Below are positions 50,819 through 58,745 of a stretch of DNA of 64,000 nucleotides, in pieces (the stretch's first letter is position 1; every line of letters starts with the position of its first letter). Source of the DNA: Mycolicibacterium holsaticum DSM 44478 = JCM 12374 (GTDB lineage: Bacteria > Actinomycetota > Actinomycetes > Mycobacteriales > Mycobacteriaceae); the NCBI RefSeq assembly GCF_019645835.1, contig NZ_CP080998.1, forward strand, positions 434,001 through 498,000. Reading direction: 5' to 3'. A program made the position numbers and the translations under genes. The notes under the pieces were generated by a model. The model had not been told where the DNA came from. It ran no database searches and worked only from the letters and a program-made list of their open reading frames with translations.

Positions 50819-50905
50819 GGCCATTCTCCCTGGTGATGTGAACCTCGAATAGTGGGGCCGTCTCTGAAGGGTTGCACACCGGGCCGGTCCCCCGACGAAC
50901 CCGAG

Positions 50906-51139
50906 TCAGCGCATCGGCGCATCCGTTTCAGCCAGACGATCGGCCTCGGGCTGCGGCTGTACGCTGATCAGCTCGATGCCGAGGTCGCGCAGTCGTTCGA
51001 GGAGGCCGTACAGCTGCGATTGGCAGGTGATCTCTCCGGTGAAGACGGAGTCGCCGTCGCTGGCGTGCAGGGTCATGCCCCCAAGTGCTGTCGACAGCCG
51101 CTCGGTCAAGCGGCCCCGGACACAGATCTCGTAAACCAT
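50906..51139 (-). CDS. Small protein of unknown function, paralogue of the gene at 47019
   Basis: A 77-residue protein (MVYEICVRGRLTERL...) that aligns over nearly its full length with the 80-residue protein at 47019-47261. Shared motifs are the N-terminal Cys-Val-Arg-Gly turn, VFTGEI and QSQLYGLLERLRDLG, ending with a Gln/Pro tail. It lies between the NDH-2-like and OsmC genes in one operon. Confidence 0.75.
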   Translation of the reverse strand: MVYEICVRGRLTERLSTALGGMTLHASDGDSVFTGEITCQSQLYGLLERLRDLGIELISVQPQPEADRLAETDAPMR

Positions 51140-51187
51140 GCTTCGCTCAACCCTCGGTGGCCGGCACGGTGTTCGGCGGCGGCTCAG

Positions 51188-52669
51188 CTATTGGCTTTCA
51201 TCCTGCCGGTCGCTGTCCGGCCGCACCGCAGTCGGCCCCGGGGAGGCTTTCTGGTAGCGCAGTTCGTCGGCATACATTTCTGCGTCACTGGCGTGCATCA
51301 TGGCGGATGCCGACATGAATTCTTCGCTGACCGAGAACCGTGCCAACGAGGATTGTGCAAACCCGATCGATACCAGCGGGCGACCGAACAACGCGTTGGT
51401 GAGGTACCCCAGTGCGACGGCCCATCGGTTGGCGTTTCGCGGGATCGCATACAGGTGGTAGAGCCGGGTCACGAACTTGGCGGCGAATCCCGAAAGCTGA
51501 ATATTCAGTGGATTCGCCACAGCGAACCCGGGCCCGAGGTCGACGACGGTGCCCAGATCGCGGTGTCGGTATTCGGCCGCGCGACCGTAGCCGAGGCTGG
51601 CGGCGACGTTTCGGGCCAGAACCTTGCCCTGCCGGTTGGCGTGTTGGGCTGTCGGGGGCGTGATCTTTCCCGGGTTGGTGGAATCGGGCACCGCCGCGGC
51701 GTCACCGCCTGCGTAGACACCGGCGAAACCGGGCACCTGTAGATCTGCTCCGACTTTGAGTCGGCCCTTCTCGGTGGGCAGCCCCAGCGACGCGATAAGT
51801 GGGTTCGCGACCACGCCGGTCACCCAGGCGACGGTGTAGGTCCCGATGCGGGTTCCGTCGCTGAGGATGACGTGATCGGCCGCCACCCGGGAAAGGGTCA
51901 CGCCGACCACGACCTGTACGCCCCGGCGCCGCAGCACCCGCTCGGCTCGGGCCGCCAACTCGGGGCCGAGTTCGGGCATCAGCCGTCCCGAGCGTTCGAC
52001 GAGTATCAACCGGACTTCGCCGGGTTCGAACTTGAAATGGCGCGCGGCCATCGCGGCCAACGCGCAGAGCTGAGCGATGAGTTCGGTTCCGGAGTAGGAG
52101 GATCCGAAGACCACGACGGTTCTGCGCGCCGCTGCGCGCTCGTGGTCACTGTCCGTGCGCGACAGTTCGAACTGCTCGAGGATGTGGTCTCGGAGGAAGA
52201 GCGCCTGCGCAGTCGACTTGAGGCCGCGCGCGTGCTCGGCCAGTCCGGGAATGTCGAACAGGCGGCTGATCGAACCGGGTGTCAAAACCAGCCGATCCCA
52301 GGACAACACGTGACAGGTACCCTCCTGGTCGCGACATTGCAGCGAACGAGCGGACAAGTCCGCCGAGTCGACGTAGGCCCGCAGCAACCGAACTCCCGGC
52401 AGGATGTCGATCAACGGCACCGTGGCGAATCGTGGGTCGATCGCTCCACCTGCGACGTCGGGCAGCAGAGGGGTGTACAGCAGGTAGTCGACGGGCGAGA
52501 CCAAGGTGATCGTGGCATCCGAGCGGTGCCGCTGCAGCAGCTTGCTGAGGTGTCGCGCACACTCAAAACCGGCGAATCCGCTGCCGACGATGACGATTGA
52601 GGGCGGTTGCGACGCCGGGCCCTCGCGGTGGTTGGTGACCGAACCAGCATGTGTTCGGATTGGACGCAT
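51188..52669 (-). CDS. Type II NADH dehydrogenase-like flavoprotein
   Basis: A 493-residue FAD-dependent oxidoreductase of the NDH-2/sulfide-quinone family. The FAD loop is IVIVGSGFAGFECARHL, the NAD loop VVVFGSSYSGTELIAQL, and TAQHANRQGKVLARNVA matches the quinone-side family segment. The C-terminus has a hydrophobic segment that could anchor it. ATG 52669 is preceded by AAAGGAGATC. It heads an operon with the 77-residue protein and OsmC, 80 bases downstream of operator C. Confidence 0.85.
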   Translation of the reverse strand: MRPIRTHAGSVTNHREGPASQPPSIVIVGSGFAGFECARHLSKLLQRHRSDATITLVSPVDYLLYTPLLPDVAGGAIDPRFATVPLIDILPGVRLLRAYVDSADLSARSLQCRDQEGTCHVLSWDRLVLTPGSISRLFDIPGLAEHARGLKSTAQALFLRDHILEQFELSRTDSDHERAAARRTVVVFGSSYSGTELIAQLCALAAMAARHFKFEPGEVRLILVERSGRLMPELGPELAARAERVLRRRGVQVVVGVTLSRVAADHVILSDGTRIGTYTVAWVTGVVANPLIASLGLPTEKGRLKVGADLQVPGFAGVYAGGDAAAVPDSTNPGKITPPTAQHANRQGKVLARNVAASLGYGRAAEYRHRDLGTVVDLGPGFAVANPLNIQLSGFAAKFVTRLYHLYAIPRNANRWAVALGYLTNALFGRPLVSIGFAQSSLARFSVSEEFMSASAMMHASDAEMYADELRYQKASPGPTAVRPDSDRQDESQ

Positions 52670-52749
52670 GTGATCTCCTTTGGTCGCGGGTCGAGGAAAC
52701 GACCCTGCGGCGCGCGGCTAGCTGCGTGAATCGAGCCTGACGTCGGGCA

Positions 52750-52791
52750 GGGGGTCTTGACATCACCCGCGCATCGGGATCACCCGGGTGA
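52750..52791 (-). promoter_or_regulatory. Composite operator C
   Basis: On the reverse strand TCACCCGGGTGA (52780-52791), 11 bases, then GGGTGA-N7-ACCCCC (52750-52768). It is 80 bases upstream of the NDH-2-like gene. The last half-site has drifted. Confidence 0.75.
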
Positions 52792-52874
52792 AATGTGTCC
52801 GGGGTGCACCGAGGAGTCATTGCTTCGCCGCGTCCAGCTCACAACGACGACGGCAAACACCGCTGTCGGTGAGA

Positions 52875-53246
52875 TCAGGCCTGACGTTGGTGGACCTGCT
52901 TCGCGGTTTCGGGGACATCTGACTCGTCTGGGCAGCCGTCGTCGATCCACCGCTCGATCAACCGGATGGAGTCTTCCGGGATGGGGTCGAAACCAACTGG
53001 CATGCGAGGGATCTCGGCATCGGGACCGGAGCCGAAGGGCGGCTCGCCTTTCAAGGACAAGATCAAATTCGAGTGCGCTCCATCGCCGCGCACCAGGATC
53101 GGCCGTCCGAGCAACTTGGTAGCGACGAATTCGTCCCGGGTGACACCGCGCCAGAATGCGTAGTGCGGGGGGCCCACCTCAGTTTCTGGACCATTGACGG
53201 CCGCGTCGAGGATGTCGACGACCTCGCGAAAGCTTTTGATGCCCAT
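52875..53246 (-). CDS. Cytochrome-c-related small protein without heme motif
   Basis: A 123-residue protein with ATG 53246 and AGGAGA upstream. Its C-terminal half, IPEDSIRLIERWIDDGCPDE, is typical of the last helix of the planctomycete-type cytochrome c domain, but the CxxCH heme motif is missing. It may be a heme-free relative. Regulated by operator D, 68 bases upstream. Confidence 0.6.
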   Translation of the reverse strand: MGIKSFREVVDILDAAVNGPETEVGPPHYAFWRGVTRDEFVATKLLGRPILVRGDGAHSNLILSLKGEPPFGSGPDAEIPRMPVGFDPIPEDSIRLIERWIDDGCPDESDVPETAKQVHQRQA

Positions 53247-53314
53247 CTGTTCTCTCCTGTCAGGTTGCGGGTGACCCCGCCTAATGGCGCGTGGGCTCTA
53301 CCCTGTCCAGGATC

Positions 53315-53356
53315 GGGACAGCTGTCATCGCCCGCAGCGCCGATTCACCCGGGTGA
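53315..53356 (-). promoter_or_regulatory. Composite operator D
   Basis: On the reverse strand TCACCCGGGTGA (53345-53356), 11 bases, then GGGCGA-N7-TGTCCC (53315-53333). It sits between the small cytochrome-related gene and the end of the regulator gene at 53413, so it could serve the former. Confidence 0.75.
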
Positions 53357-53412
53357 TTGCGGCGAGACGGCCGTGAGCACAGCCGATCGCCCCATCGGAC
53401 CGGCACGAGAGG

Positions 53413-55200
53413 TCATGCGATGCCGTAGTCGTTGATCTTGCGGTAGATGGTGGCGCGTGACATTCCCAGGGTGCGCGCCGCGTCTTGCTTGTTTCCGCCA
53501 TTGTCCCGCAGGCTCCGGACGATCGCGTCGCGCTCCAGGGCTTCCATTTGACTCAGCTTGCGCCGCGTGACGGAGCGGCACTCCGGCGGCAACATGTCCG
53601 CGTTGATGACGCCGGATCGTTGGCGGGCAACGGTTTCGGTCAGCACCCGCCGAAGCTGGGCGACGTTGCCCGGCCACGGCAGCCTGCTGAGCTGGTGCAT
53701 GGCTTCGGGAGCCATCTTGACATCAGCACCCCGGCTGATGTCGCGCAGCAGCAGCGGCACGAGTTCTTCGAGGTCCTCGATGCGGTGTCGCAGCGCAGGC
53801 ACCCTGACGGTGTGGGTGAACAATGGCAGCAATAGTTTCGTGATTGCCGCCGCGGGCGTCGCGCCGCTGGTGGTAGCCGCGATCCAGCCGTGGCCAGCGC
53901 GCGCGGCCAGCATCGACGTGATCGGCTCGAGCGTGTCCTTGTCGATGTCGTCCACGTCGGCGATCACCACCGCGAAGTCCTGGTCGCAGGACTGGGCGGC
54001 CAGTTCGGCGACGAAACTGGCCGCGTTGGGGAACGTCCCGGCGCGCATGACCCGAACGGTTCGGCCCGGCTTGACGTGCTGTCCCACCGCCTGAGCCAGC
54101 CGCGAGCGACCGGATCCCTTTTCTCCTTCCACAATCACCCAGTCCTGGTTCTGACAGCATCGCCGCACCTGCTCGCAGCAGCGCAGCCATGCGACGCTGC
54201 GACCTGCCAGCCCAGGGATGTGAGTGCGTGCCGGGTGGCCGGCTCGTGAAGTGGGCGAGCCGGCTTCGGCGGAAAGGTCGACGTGGAACACGACGTTGGC
54301 GCGCCCGTCGCGCAGCGTCGTGCGATCAGCGGCGGTGAGCTTGGCGATGCGCCCGCTCGGCAGCACCGCAAGGGCGGCGCGCGACAGCGTGGAGGTCAGC
54401 AGATCGGCGCCGTGCTCGACCAGCGCGGCCTGCTCGTTACCGTCGAGTACCCGACGTAGGTAGGGGTTGATCAACACCACGTCGCCGCCCATCGCGAGCA
54501 CGCCGCGAGACGATCGTCGCGTCTGCCGCAGGTATGCCTCCAACAGCGCGGTCTCTGTCTCGCGCGCCACCTCCCGCATACGGTCCTCGATCTGGCGACC
54601 GGCGCTGGTAGCCAACGCTTGCAACACCGGATCTGATTGCCTGGCGAGACAACTCAAATTGAGCGCACCGATCAGCCTGCCCGTCACGGGGTCCCGGATC
54701 GGCGCCCCCGCACACGTGAATCCGGTGAACATCGCAACGTAGTGCTCACCTCCGCGGATGAAGGCGGGCTGCGCAGTCTCCAACGTCGTGCCAATCCCGT
54801 TGGTGCCCGCCACGTCTTCCGCCAAGCTGTAGCCCGGTGCGAGACCGACCTTGTCCAGCGCGTGAAGGATGGACACTTCTGCGGCGCTCCGTTCGAGGAC
54901 CACACCGTTGGTGGATGTCAAGACGACGCTGACCGCCTGCGCAGCCAGATCGTCGGTGACACTCTGCAGCACCGGAGCGGCCGCACAGGCCAACCGTGAA
55001 TCCTTGTCGGGTTCGCCCACGTAGGGCAGTTCGACCCGGTCAGGGCATACGCGCAGGAACTGGGACCGACGCCAGGACTCCACGATATTGGCGGGCAGAA
55101 CGCCGGCATCCATCGACTCGCCGGCGTCAAGGATCCCCGCGGACAGGAATTTTTCCCTGGCCCGCTCGACTTCGACCAAGTCGCTGGCCTGCGAACTCAT
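53413..55200 (-). CDS. GAF/Fis-type transcriptional activator
   Basis: A 595-residue regulator of the AcoR/MimR type. Residues 70-215 form a GAF-like sensor domain (EDVAGTNGIGTTLETAQPAF, GGEHYVAMFTGFTCAGAPI). The central region keeps a weakened Walker A, EGEKGSGRS (about 359-366, Arg where Lys is expected), and lacks the GAFTGA loop used to contact sigma-54. The C-terminal Fis-like helix-turn-helix is NGGNKQDAARTLGMSRATIY. Mycobacteria have no sigma-54, so it must act with another sigma factor. Its target is not known; the nearby operators are candidates. Confidence 0.8.
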   Translation of the reverse strand: MSSQASDLVEVERAREKFLSAGILDAGESMDAGVLPANIVESWRRSQFLRVCPDRVELPYVGEPDKDSRLACAAAPVLQSVTDDLAAQAVSVVLTSTNGVVLERSAAEVSILHALDKVGLAPGYSLAEDVAGTNGIGTTLETAQPAFIRGGEHYVAMFTGFTCAGAPIRDPVTGRLIGALNLSCLARQSDPVLQALATSAGRQIEDRMREVARETETALLEAYLRQTRRSSRGVLAMGGDVVLINPYLRRVLDGNEQAALVEHGADLLTSTLSRAALAVLPSGRIAKLTAADRTTLRDGRANVVFHVDLSAEAGSPTSRAGHPARTHIPGLAGRSVAWLRCCEQVRRCCQNQDWVIVEGEKGSGRSRLAQAVGQHVKPGRTVRVMRAGTFPNAASFVAELAAQSCDQDFAVVIADVDDIDKDTLEPITSMLAARAGHGWIAATTSGATPAAAITKLLLPLFTHTVRVPALRHRIEDLEELVPLLLRDISRGADVKMAPEAMHQLSRLPWPGNVAQLRRVLTETVARQRSGVINADMLPPECRSVTRRKLSQMEALERDAIVRSLRDNGGNKQDAARTLGMSRATIYRKINDYGIA

Positions 55201-55373
55201 CGTCTCACTACCTCGGCGCCGGCTCTGCTGCGAATGCCGGCGGGCAACCCCTCCCCGTCTCGGGTGACCTGAGCGTTTTTCGACTTTACCCCCCGCGCGG
55301 CGTCATCGGTGGTGAGGCGAACCAACCCATTTGCCAGTAACCGGCCAGGGAAAGCGCCGGCGGGTCGGCCGCG

Positions 55374-55390
55374 CGTCTCACATTGAGACG
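55374..55390. promoter_or_regulatory. LuxR-gene operator, first copy
   Basis: CGTCTCA-CAT-TGAGACG, a perfect inverted repeat with a three-base spacer, about 75 bases before the tiny frame and 150 before the LuxR-type gene. The same repeat lies before the second LuxR gene. It is followed by TTCACC-N10-GGCGGTGTCAT, which is also shared. Confidence 0.75.
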
Positions 55391-55463
55391 TTCACCTCGC
55401 GCGCGAGGCGGTGTCATACGTCGCAGAGGACAGTCGATGGTTGAAGCGAAGAGGAGAAACACC

Positions 55464-55550
55464 GTGGTCGGGCACCTGGTGAGCGCGCTTCACGAGGAGA
55501 TCTCTGAACCGTTGGTGGGACTGCCAGTCGGCGGGCGGTGTTTCGGGTGA
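55464..55550 (+). CDS. Leader-like frame before the first LuxR gene
   Basis: A 28-codon frame from GTG 55464 (AGAGGAG seven bases upstream) reading VVGHLVSALHEEISEPLVG and ending with TGA that overlaps the LuxR start. It aligns with the first residues of the second LuxR-type protein, VIAHRMSAAHEKHCGPLAG. Either it is a small coupled peptide, or the N-terminus of this gene has been cut off by a frameshift. Confidence 0.45.
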   Translation: MVGHLVSALHEEISEPLVGLPVGGRCFG

Positions 55551-58333
55551 TCACCGCGAGAGCGTCAGGAAAGGTTCGCATCCCTCCGATTCGGGGGCGC
55601 GCGGACGAGGTGAACGTGATCTGCGCGCTGGTCGCGGCGGTCGCCGGCGGGCGCGGGGGCGTGCTGGTCATCGAGGGACCGCCGGGGATCGGGAAGAGCC
55701 GCTTGTTGACCGAGGTGCTGGCGCAAGCCGAAAAGGCAGGTGTGCGGCCACTATTCGGTGAGGCGTTCGAGTACCAGCAGACGGTGCCGTTCTTCTCGCT
55801 GTTCATGGCGACCCTGCGCGCCGATCCCCCGGTCGGCGATGCGGAGGCGTTGCGCCGCTTGGGCGGCTCGGCTGATCTTCGGTACTGGGTGGTGCGCGAT
55901 CTGCAGACCGCCATACACGCGGCCGCGTCCCGAAAACCCCTGGTGATCGTCCTCGAGGACATCCACTGGGCCGACAACGCCACCCTGCTTGCTCTACGGT
56001 CGCTGGCCGACGCACGGCCCGAAACGCCGGTGCTGTGGGTGCTTACCGTGCGCACCGGCGCCGGAGGGCCGGCCGTCCGCGAGACGTTGAATTCGCTGGA
56101 GCGCGAGGAGGCCACGTTTCTGCGGTTGAGGGCCATGACACCGAGCGCGATCGCCGACATCGTGCAGGACGCCGTGCGGTCCAACGCCGACGCGTCGCTG
56201 TTGAGCCTGGCCGACAAGGCGCACGGCAACCCGTTCCTGCTGGCGGAGCTGCTACGCGGACTCGACGAGGAGGGCCGGCTCGAGATCAGCGGCGGCCGCG
56301 CGGTCGCCACGGGCGACAAATTGCCGCGACGGCTCACCGACACCATGCAGCAACGACTTGACCAGCTCTCCAACCCGGCGAGCCAAGTTGTGCGGATAGC
56401 GGCAGTGCTGCCGGACCGGTTCTCGGCCCGGCTGCTCGCCGCGATGCTGGAACGTCCACCGGCCGCGCTGGTATCGGCTGTAGAAGAGGCAGTCCGCGCC
56501 GACCTGCTCATCGAAGACGGTGACGAGATGAGGTTTCGCCACGATCTACTGCGCGAAGCGACACGACAATCTCTACCCCAGTCGCTGCGCCGAGCGATGG
56601 AGCGGCAATCGGCGACCGTGATGCTGGAGATGGGCGCGGCGCCCGAGGAGGTCGCAACCCAGCTCGCCCGTAGCGCTGAGGTCGGCGATCAAGCCGCGGT
56701 TGCCGCACTCCGTGACGCCGCACGGTCTCTGGCTTATAGCGATCCGAGCGCTGCGTCGGATTTGAGCAAACGTGCGTTAGAGCTCCAGCCCGCACAGGAC
56801 TCAGGACGCGCGCCACTCGTGACGGAAACGATCGTGCTGCTAAATCGGGCCACGCGGTACGAGGAGGCGGAAAGGTTGGCCAGCACCACACTTTCTGCCG
56901 TGCTGGCCCCCGAAGAAGAAGCCGAAATACTGCTCCGGCTCCGGACGCCAATCACCGATACCACAACGCAACACATCGAGGACAACCGCCGCGCGCTTCA
57001 GTTGCCTCACCTCAGTGATGTCACCCAGGCGCGCCATCGGGCTTGGCTGGCATACAACATGGCGATGTATGGCCAACAGGGACACGACATCGCGGCAGCC
57101 AGGGAGGCGGCGGCCGCCGCCTCCTCAGGCGATCCCGAGTCGACCATGCTGTCCGGAGTAGCCCTTGCCTGCCTCGACTGCGCGAACGGGTATCCAGCCC
57201 GCGCCCTGCGTCGTGTTCAGGAACTCCAACGCCTGACCCCTGCCGGTGATATGACGGCACATAACCTCGCCACGTGCCACCTGGCCAACCTGCTTGCCGT
57301 GGTGGGCCGGTTGGACGATGCTGCGGCCCTGATCGCGACCTGCACAGAGAAATCGCAACGGGAACGCGATGGCATGGCGTTGCATATCTGGGCTCTGACA
57401 TCGGGGGTGGTGCAGGTGGCTGCGGGCCGGTTGTCGGCTGCGCGCGCCATCACCGAGAAGCTGCCGACGCCGGAGCGAACGGGCTCGACCTTTGTAACGG
57501 CGATGCGCATGTTCACCCTGGCAGAGGTGGCGGCGCACACCGACGACCGAACGTTGTTGCTGGAGACGGTGAGTGAAGCGCGTGATGCCTACTCCAACGG
57601 TTCGCCTGCCGTGCGCCGCGGGGCGGCGGGGGTGCTGGGGCTGGCGGCGTGGCAGCGCGACGACATTCACGAAGCGGCGCGGTGGCTGGGTGGTGATATC
57701 CCGCTACTTGTGACACCAATCTTGCCGACCGTCCTGGATCAGCTGGCCTTGACCGCAAGGGTGGCGTCAGCTGCGGGTGATGCCGGCCTGCGTGCGCGTC
57801 TCCTGGATGCCGTCGACGTGCTCGAGCACGAGCGGCCGGCAGTTCTGCTATTCGCGACAGTCGCGCGGCACATCCGCGGCCTACTCGAGCGCGATAACGA
57901 TGCGTTGGCCGCGTCGGCGCGCGCGCTTCACTCGTCCTCGCGGCCACTTCTTTACGCAAGCGCTGCCGAGGCCGCCGGTATCGAGTTCGGTCGTGCACGA
58001 CGCAACGCTGAGGCGCTCGACCAGTTGAACGCGGCATTCGACACCTACACCGACTGCGAGGCGATCGCCGATGCCCGCCGCGTCGGCCGCGCGCTGCGCC
58101 GGTTGGGTGTGGAGCGGCGCATTGTCATGCGCCCGAGGGCGAGAACGGGTTGGGAGAGCCTCACCGATGCCGAACTCAAGGTGATCAGCCTGATCGCCGA
58201 AGGCGCGACCAACCGTTCCGTCGCGCAGCAACTGCACCTCTCCCCGCACACGGTGAAAACACATATCCACCATGCCTTCGGCAAGCTCGGGATCAGTTCG
58301 CGGGCACAACTGCGACAGCACATGGGCACCTAG
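55538..58333 (+). CDS. Large ATP-dependent LuxR-type regulator (LAL type)
   Basis: A 931-residue regulator. Residues 45-60 hold Walker A (IEGPPGIGKSRLL), with Walker B-like VIVLEDIHWADNATLLAL later. The middle is tetratricopeptide-like helical. The C-terminus is a LuxR helix-turn-helix: LTDAELKVISLIAEGATNRSVAQQL and LSPHTVKTHIHHAFGKLG. The start is GTG 55538 or 55547. Such LAL proteins sense a small ligand and activate stress or catabolic genes; no ligand is indicated. Confidence 0.85.
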   Translation: MFRVITARASGKVRIPPIRGRADEVNVICALVAAVAGGRGGVLVIEGPPGIGKSRLLTEVLAQAEKAGVRPLFGEAFEYQQTVPFFSLFMATLRADPPVGDAEALRRLGGSADLRYWVVRDLQTAIHAAASRKPLVIVLEDIHWADNATLLALRSLADARPETPVLWVLTVRTGAGGPAVRETLNSLEREEATFLRLRAMTPSAIADIVQDAVRSNADASLLSLADKAHGNPFLLAELLRGLDEEGRLEISGGRAVATGDKLPRRLTDTMQQRLDQLSNPASQVVRIAAVLPDRFSARLLAAMLERPPAALVSAVEEAVRADLLIEDGDEMRFRHDLLREATRQSLPQSLRRAMERQSATVMLEMGAAPEEVATQLARSAEVGDQAAVAALRDAARSLAYSDPSAASDLSKRALELQPAQDSGRAPLVTETIVLLNRATRYEEAERLASTTLSAVLAPEEEAEILLRLRTPITDTTTQHIEDNRRALQLPHLSDVTQARHRAWLAYNMAMYGQQGHDIAAAREAAAAASSGDPESTMLSGVALACLDCANGYPARALRRVQELQRLTPAGDMTAHNLATCHLANLLAVVGRLDDAAALIATCTEKSQRERDGMALHIWALTSGVVQVAAGRLSAARAITEKLPTPERTGSTFVTAMRMFTLAEVAAHTDDRTLLLETVSEARDAYSNGSPAVRRGAAGVLGLAAWQRDDIHEAARWLGGDIPLLVTPILPTVLDQLALTARVASAAGDAGLRARLLDAVDVLEHERPAVLLFATVARHIRGLLERDNDALAASARALHSSSRPLLYASAAEAAGIEFGRARRNAEALDQLNAAFDTYTDCEAIADARRVGRALRRLGVERRIVMRPRARTGWESLTDAELKVISLIAEGATNRSVAQQLHLSPHTVKTHIHHAFGKLGISSRAQLRQHMGT

Positions 58334-58476
58334 GCATACACCGGTTCGCCCTTAGAGATCATCCGCTGGGCGATGGTGGCGGCGATGCCGGCGCGGCAAC
58401 GTAGTCGGTGAGCTTTGGACTCCTCGCCAAGCCCGAACCGGCGCCCCAGAGCAACCGCACAACGGAAAGAACGGCG

Positions 58477-58560
58477 ATGAACACGGTGCTCGGAATGCTG
58501 ATCATGATGCCGGTGGTGTTCGCCGTCGGCGGGTACGCGCTGGTGTCGCGCCGGCCATGA
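58477..58560 (+). CDS. Very small membrane peptide
   Basis: A 27-codon frame from ATG 58477 with GGAAAG upstream. Its one hydrophobic segment is MLIMMPVVFAVGGYALVS, followed by RRP. It is the only conserved-looking small gene between the two LuxR genes. Function unknown. Confidence 0.4.
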   Translation: MNTVLGMLIMMPVVFAVGGYALVSRRP

Positions 58561-58620
58561 CTGTGCTGGCTTCGGCTGCTACCCGAAGGCGACGACGGGC
58601 CGGCCCACCACGCCCCACGA

Positions 58621-58660
58621 CGTCTCACTTTGAGACGACCACTCACCTCACGTTGAGACG
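58621..58660. promoter_or_regulatory. LuxR-gene operator, second and third copies
   Basis: CGTCTCA-CTT-TGAGACG (58621-58637) is perfect; a second, degenerate copy follows with its right half TGAGACG at 58654-58660. After it comes TTCACC-N10-GGCGGTGTCAT, the same block found before the first LuxR gene. Confidence 0.75.
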
Positions 58661-58745
58661 TTCACCAGGCCCGCGCGGCGGTGTCATGGGTTGCAGAAGT
58701 CGTTGCAGGAGCCAATGCATCGACGGGACGAAGAGGAGGAAGACG

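Noticed and set aside
58557..58745. Longer N-terminus for the second LuxR gene
   Set aside because: The extra codons run over the inverted repeats and have no ribosome site; GTG 58746 has AGGAGG at the right distance.
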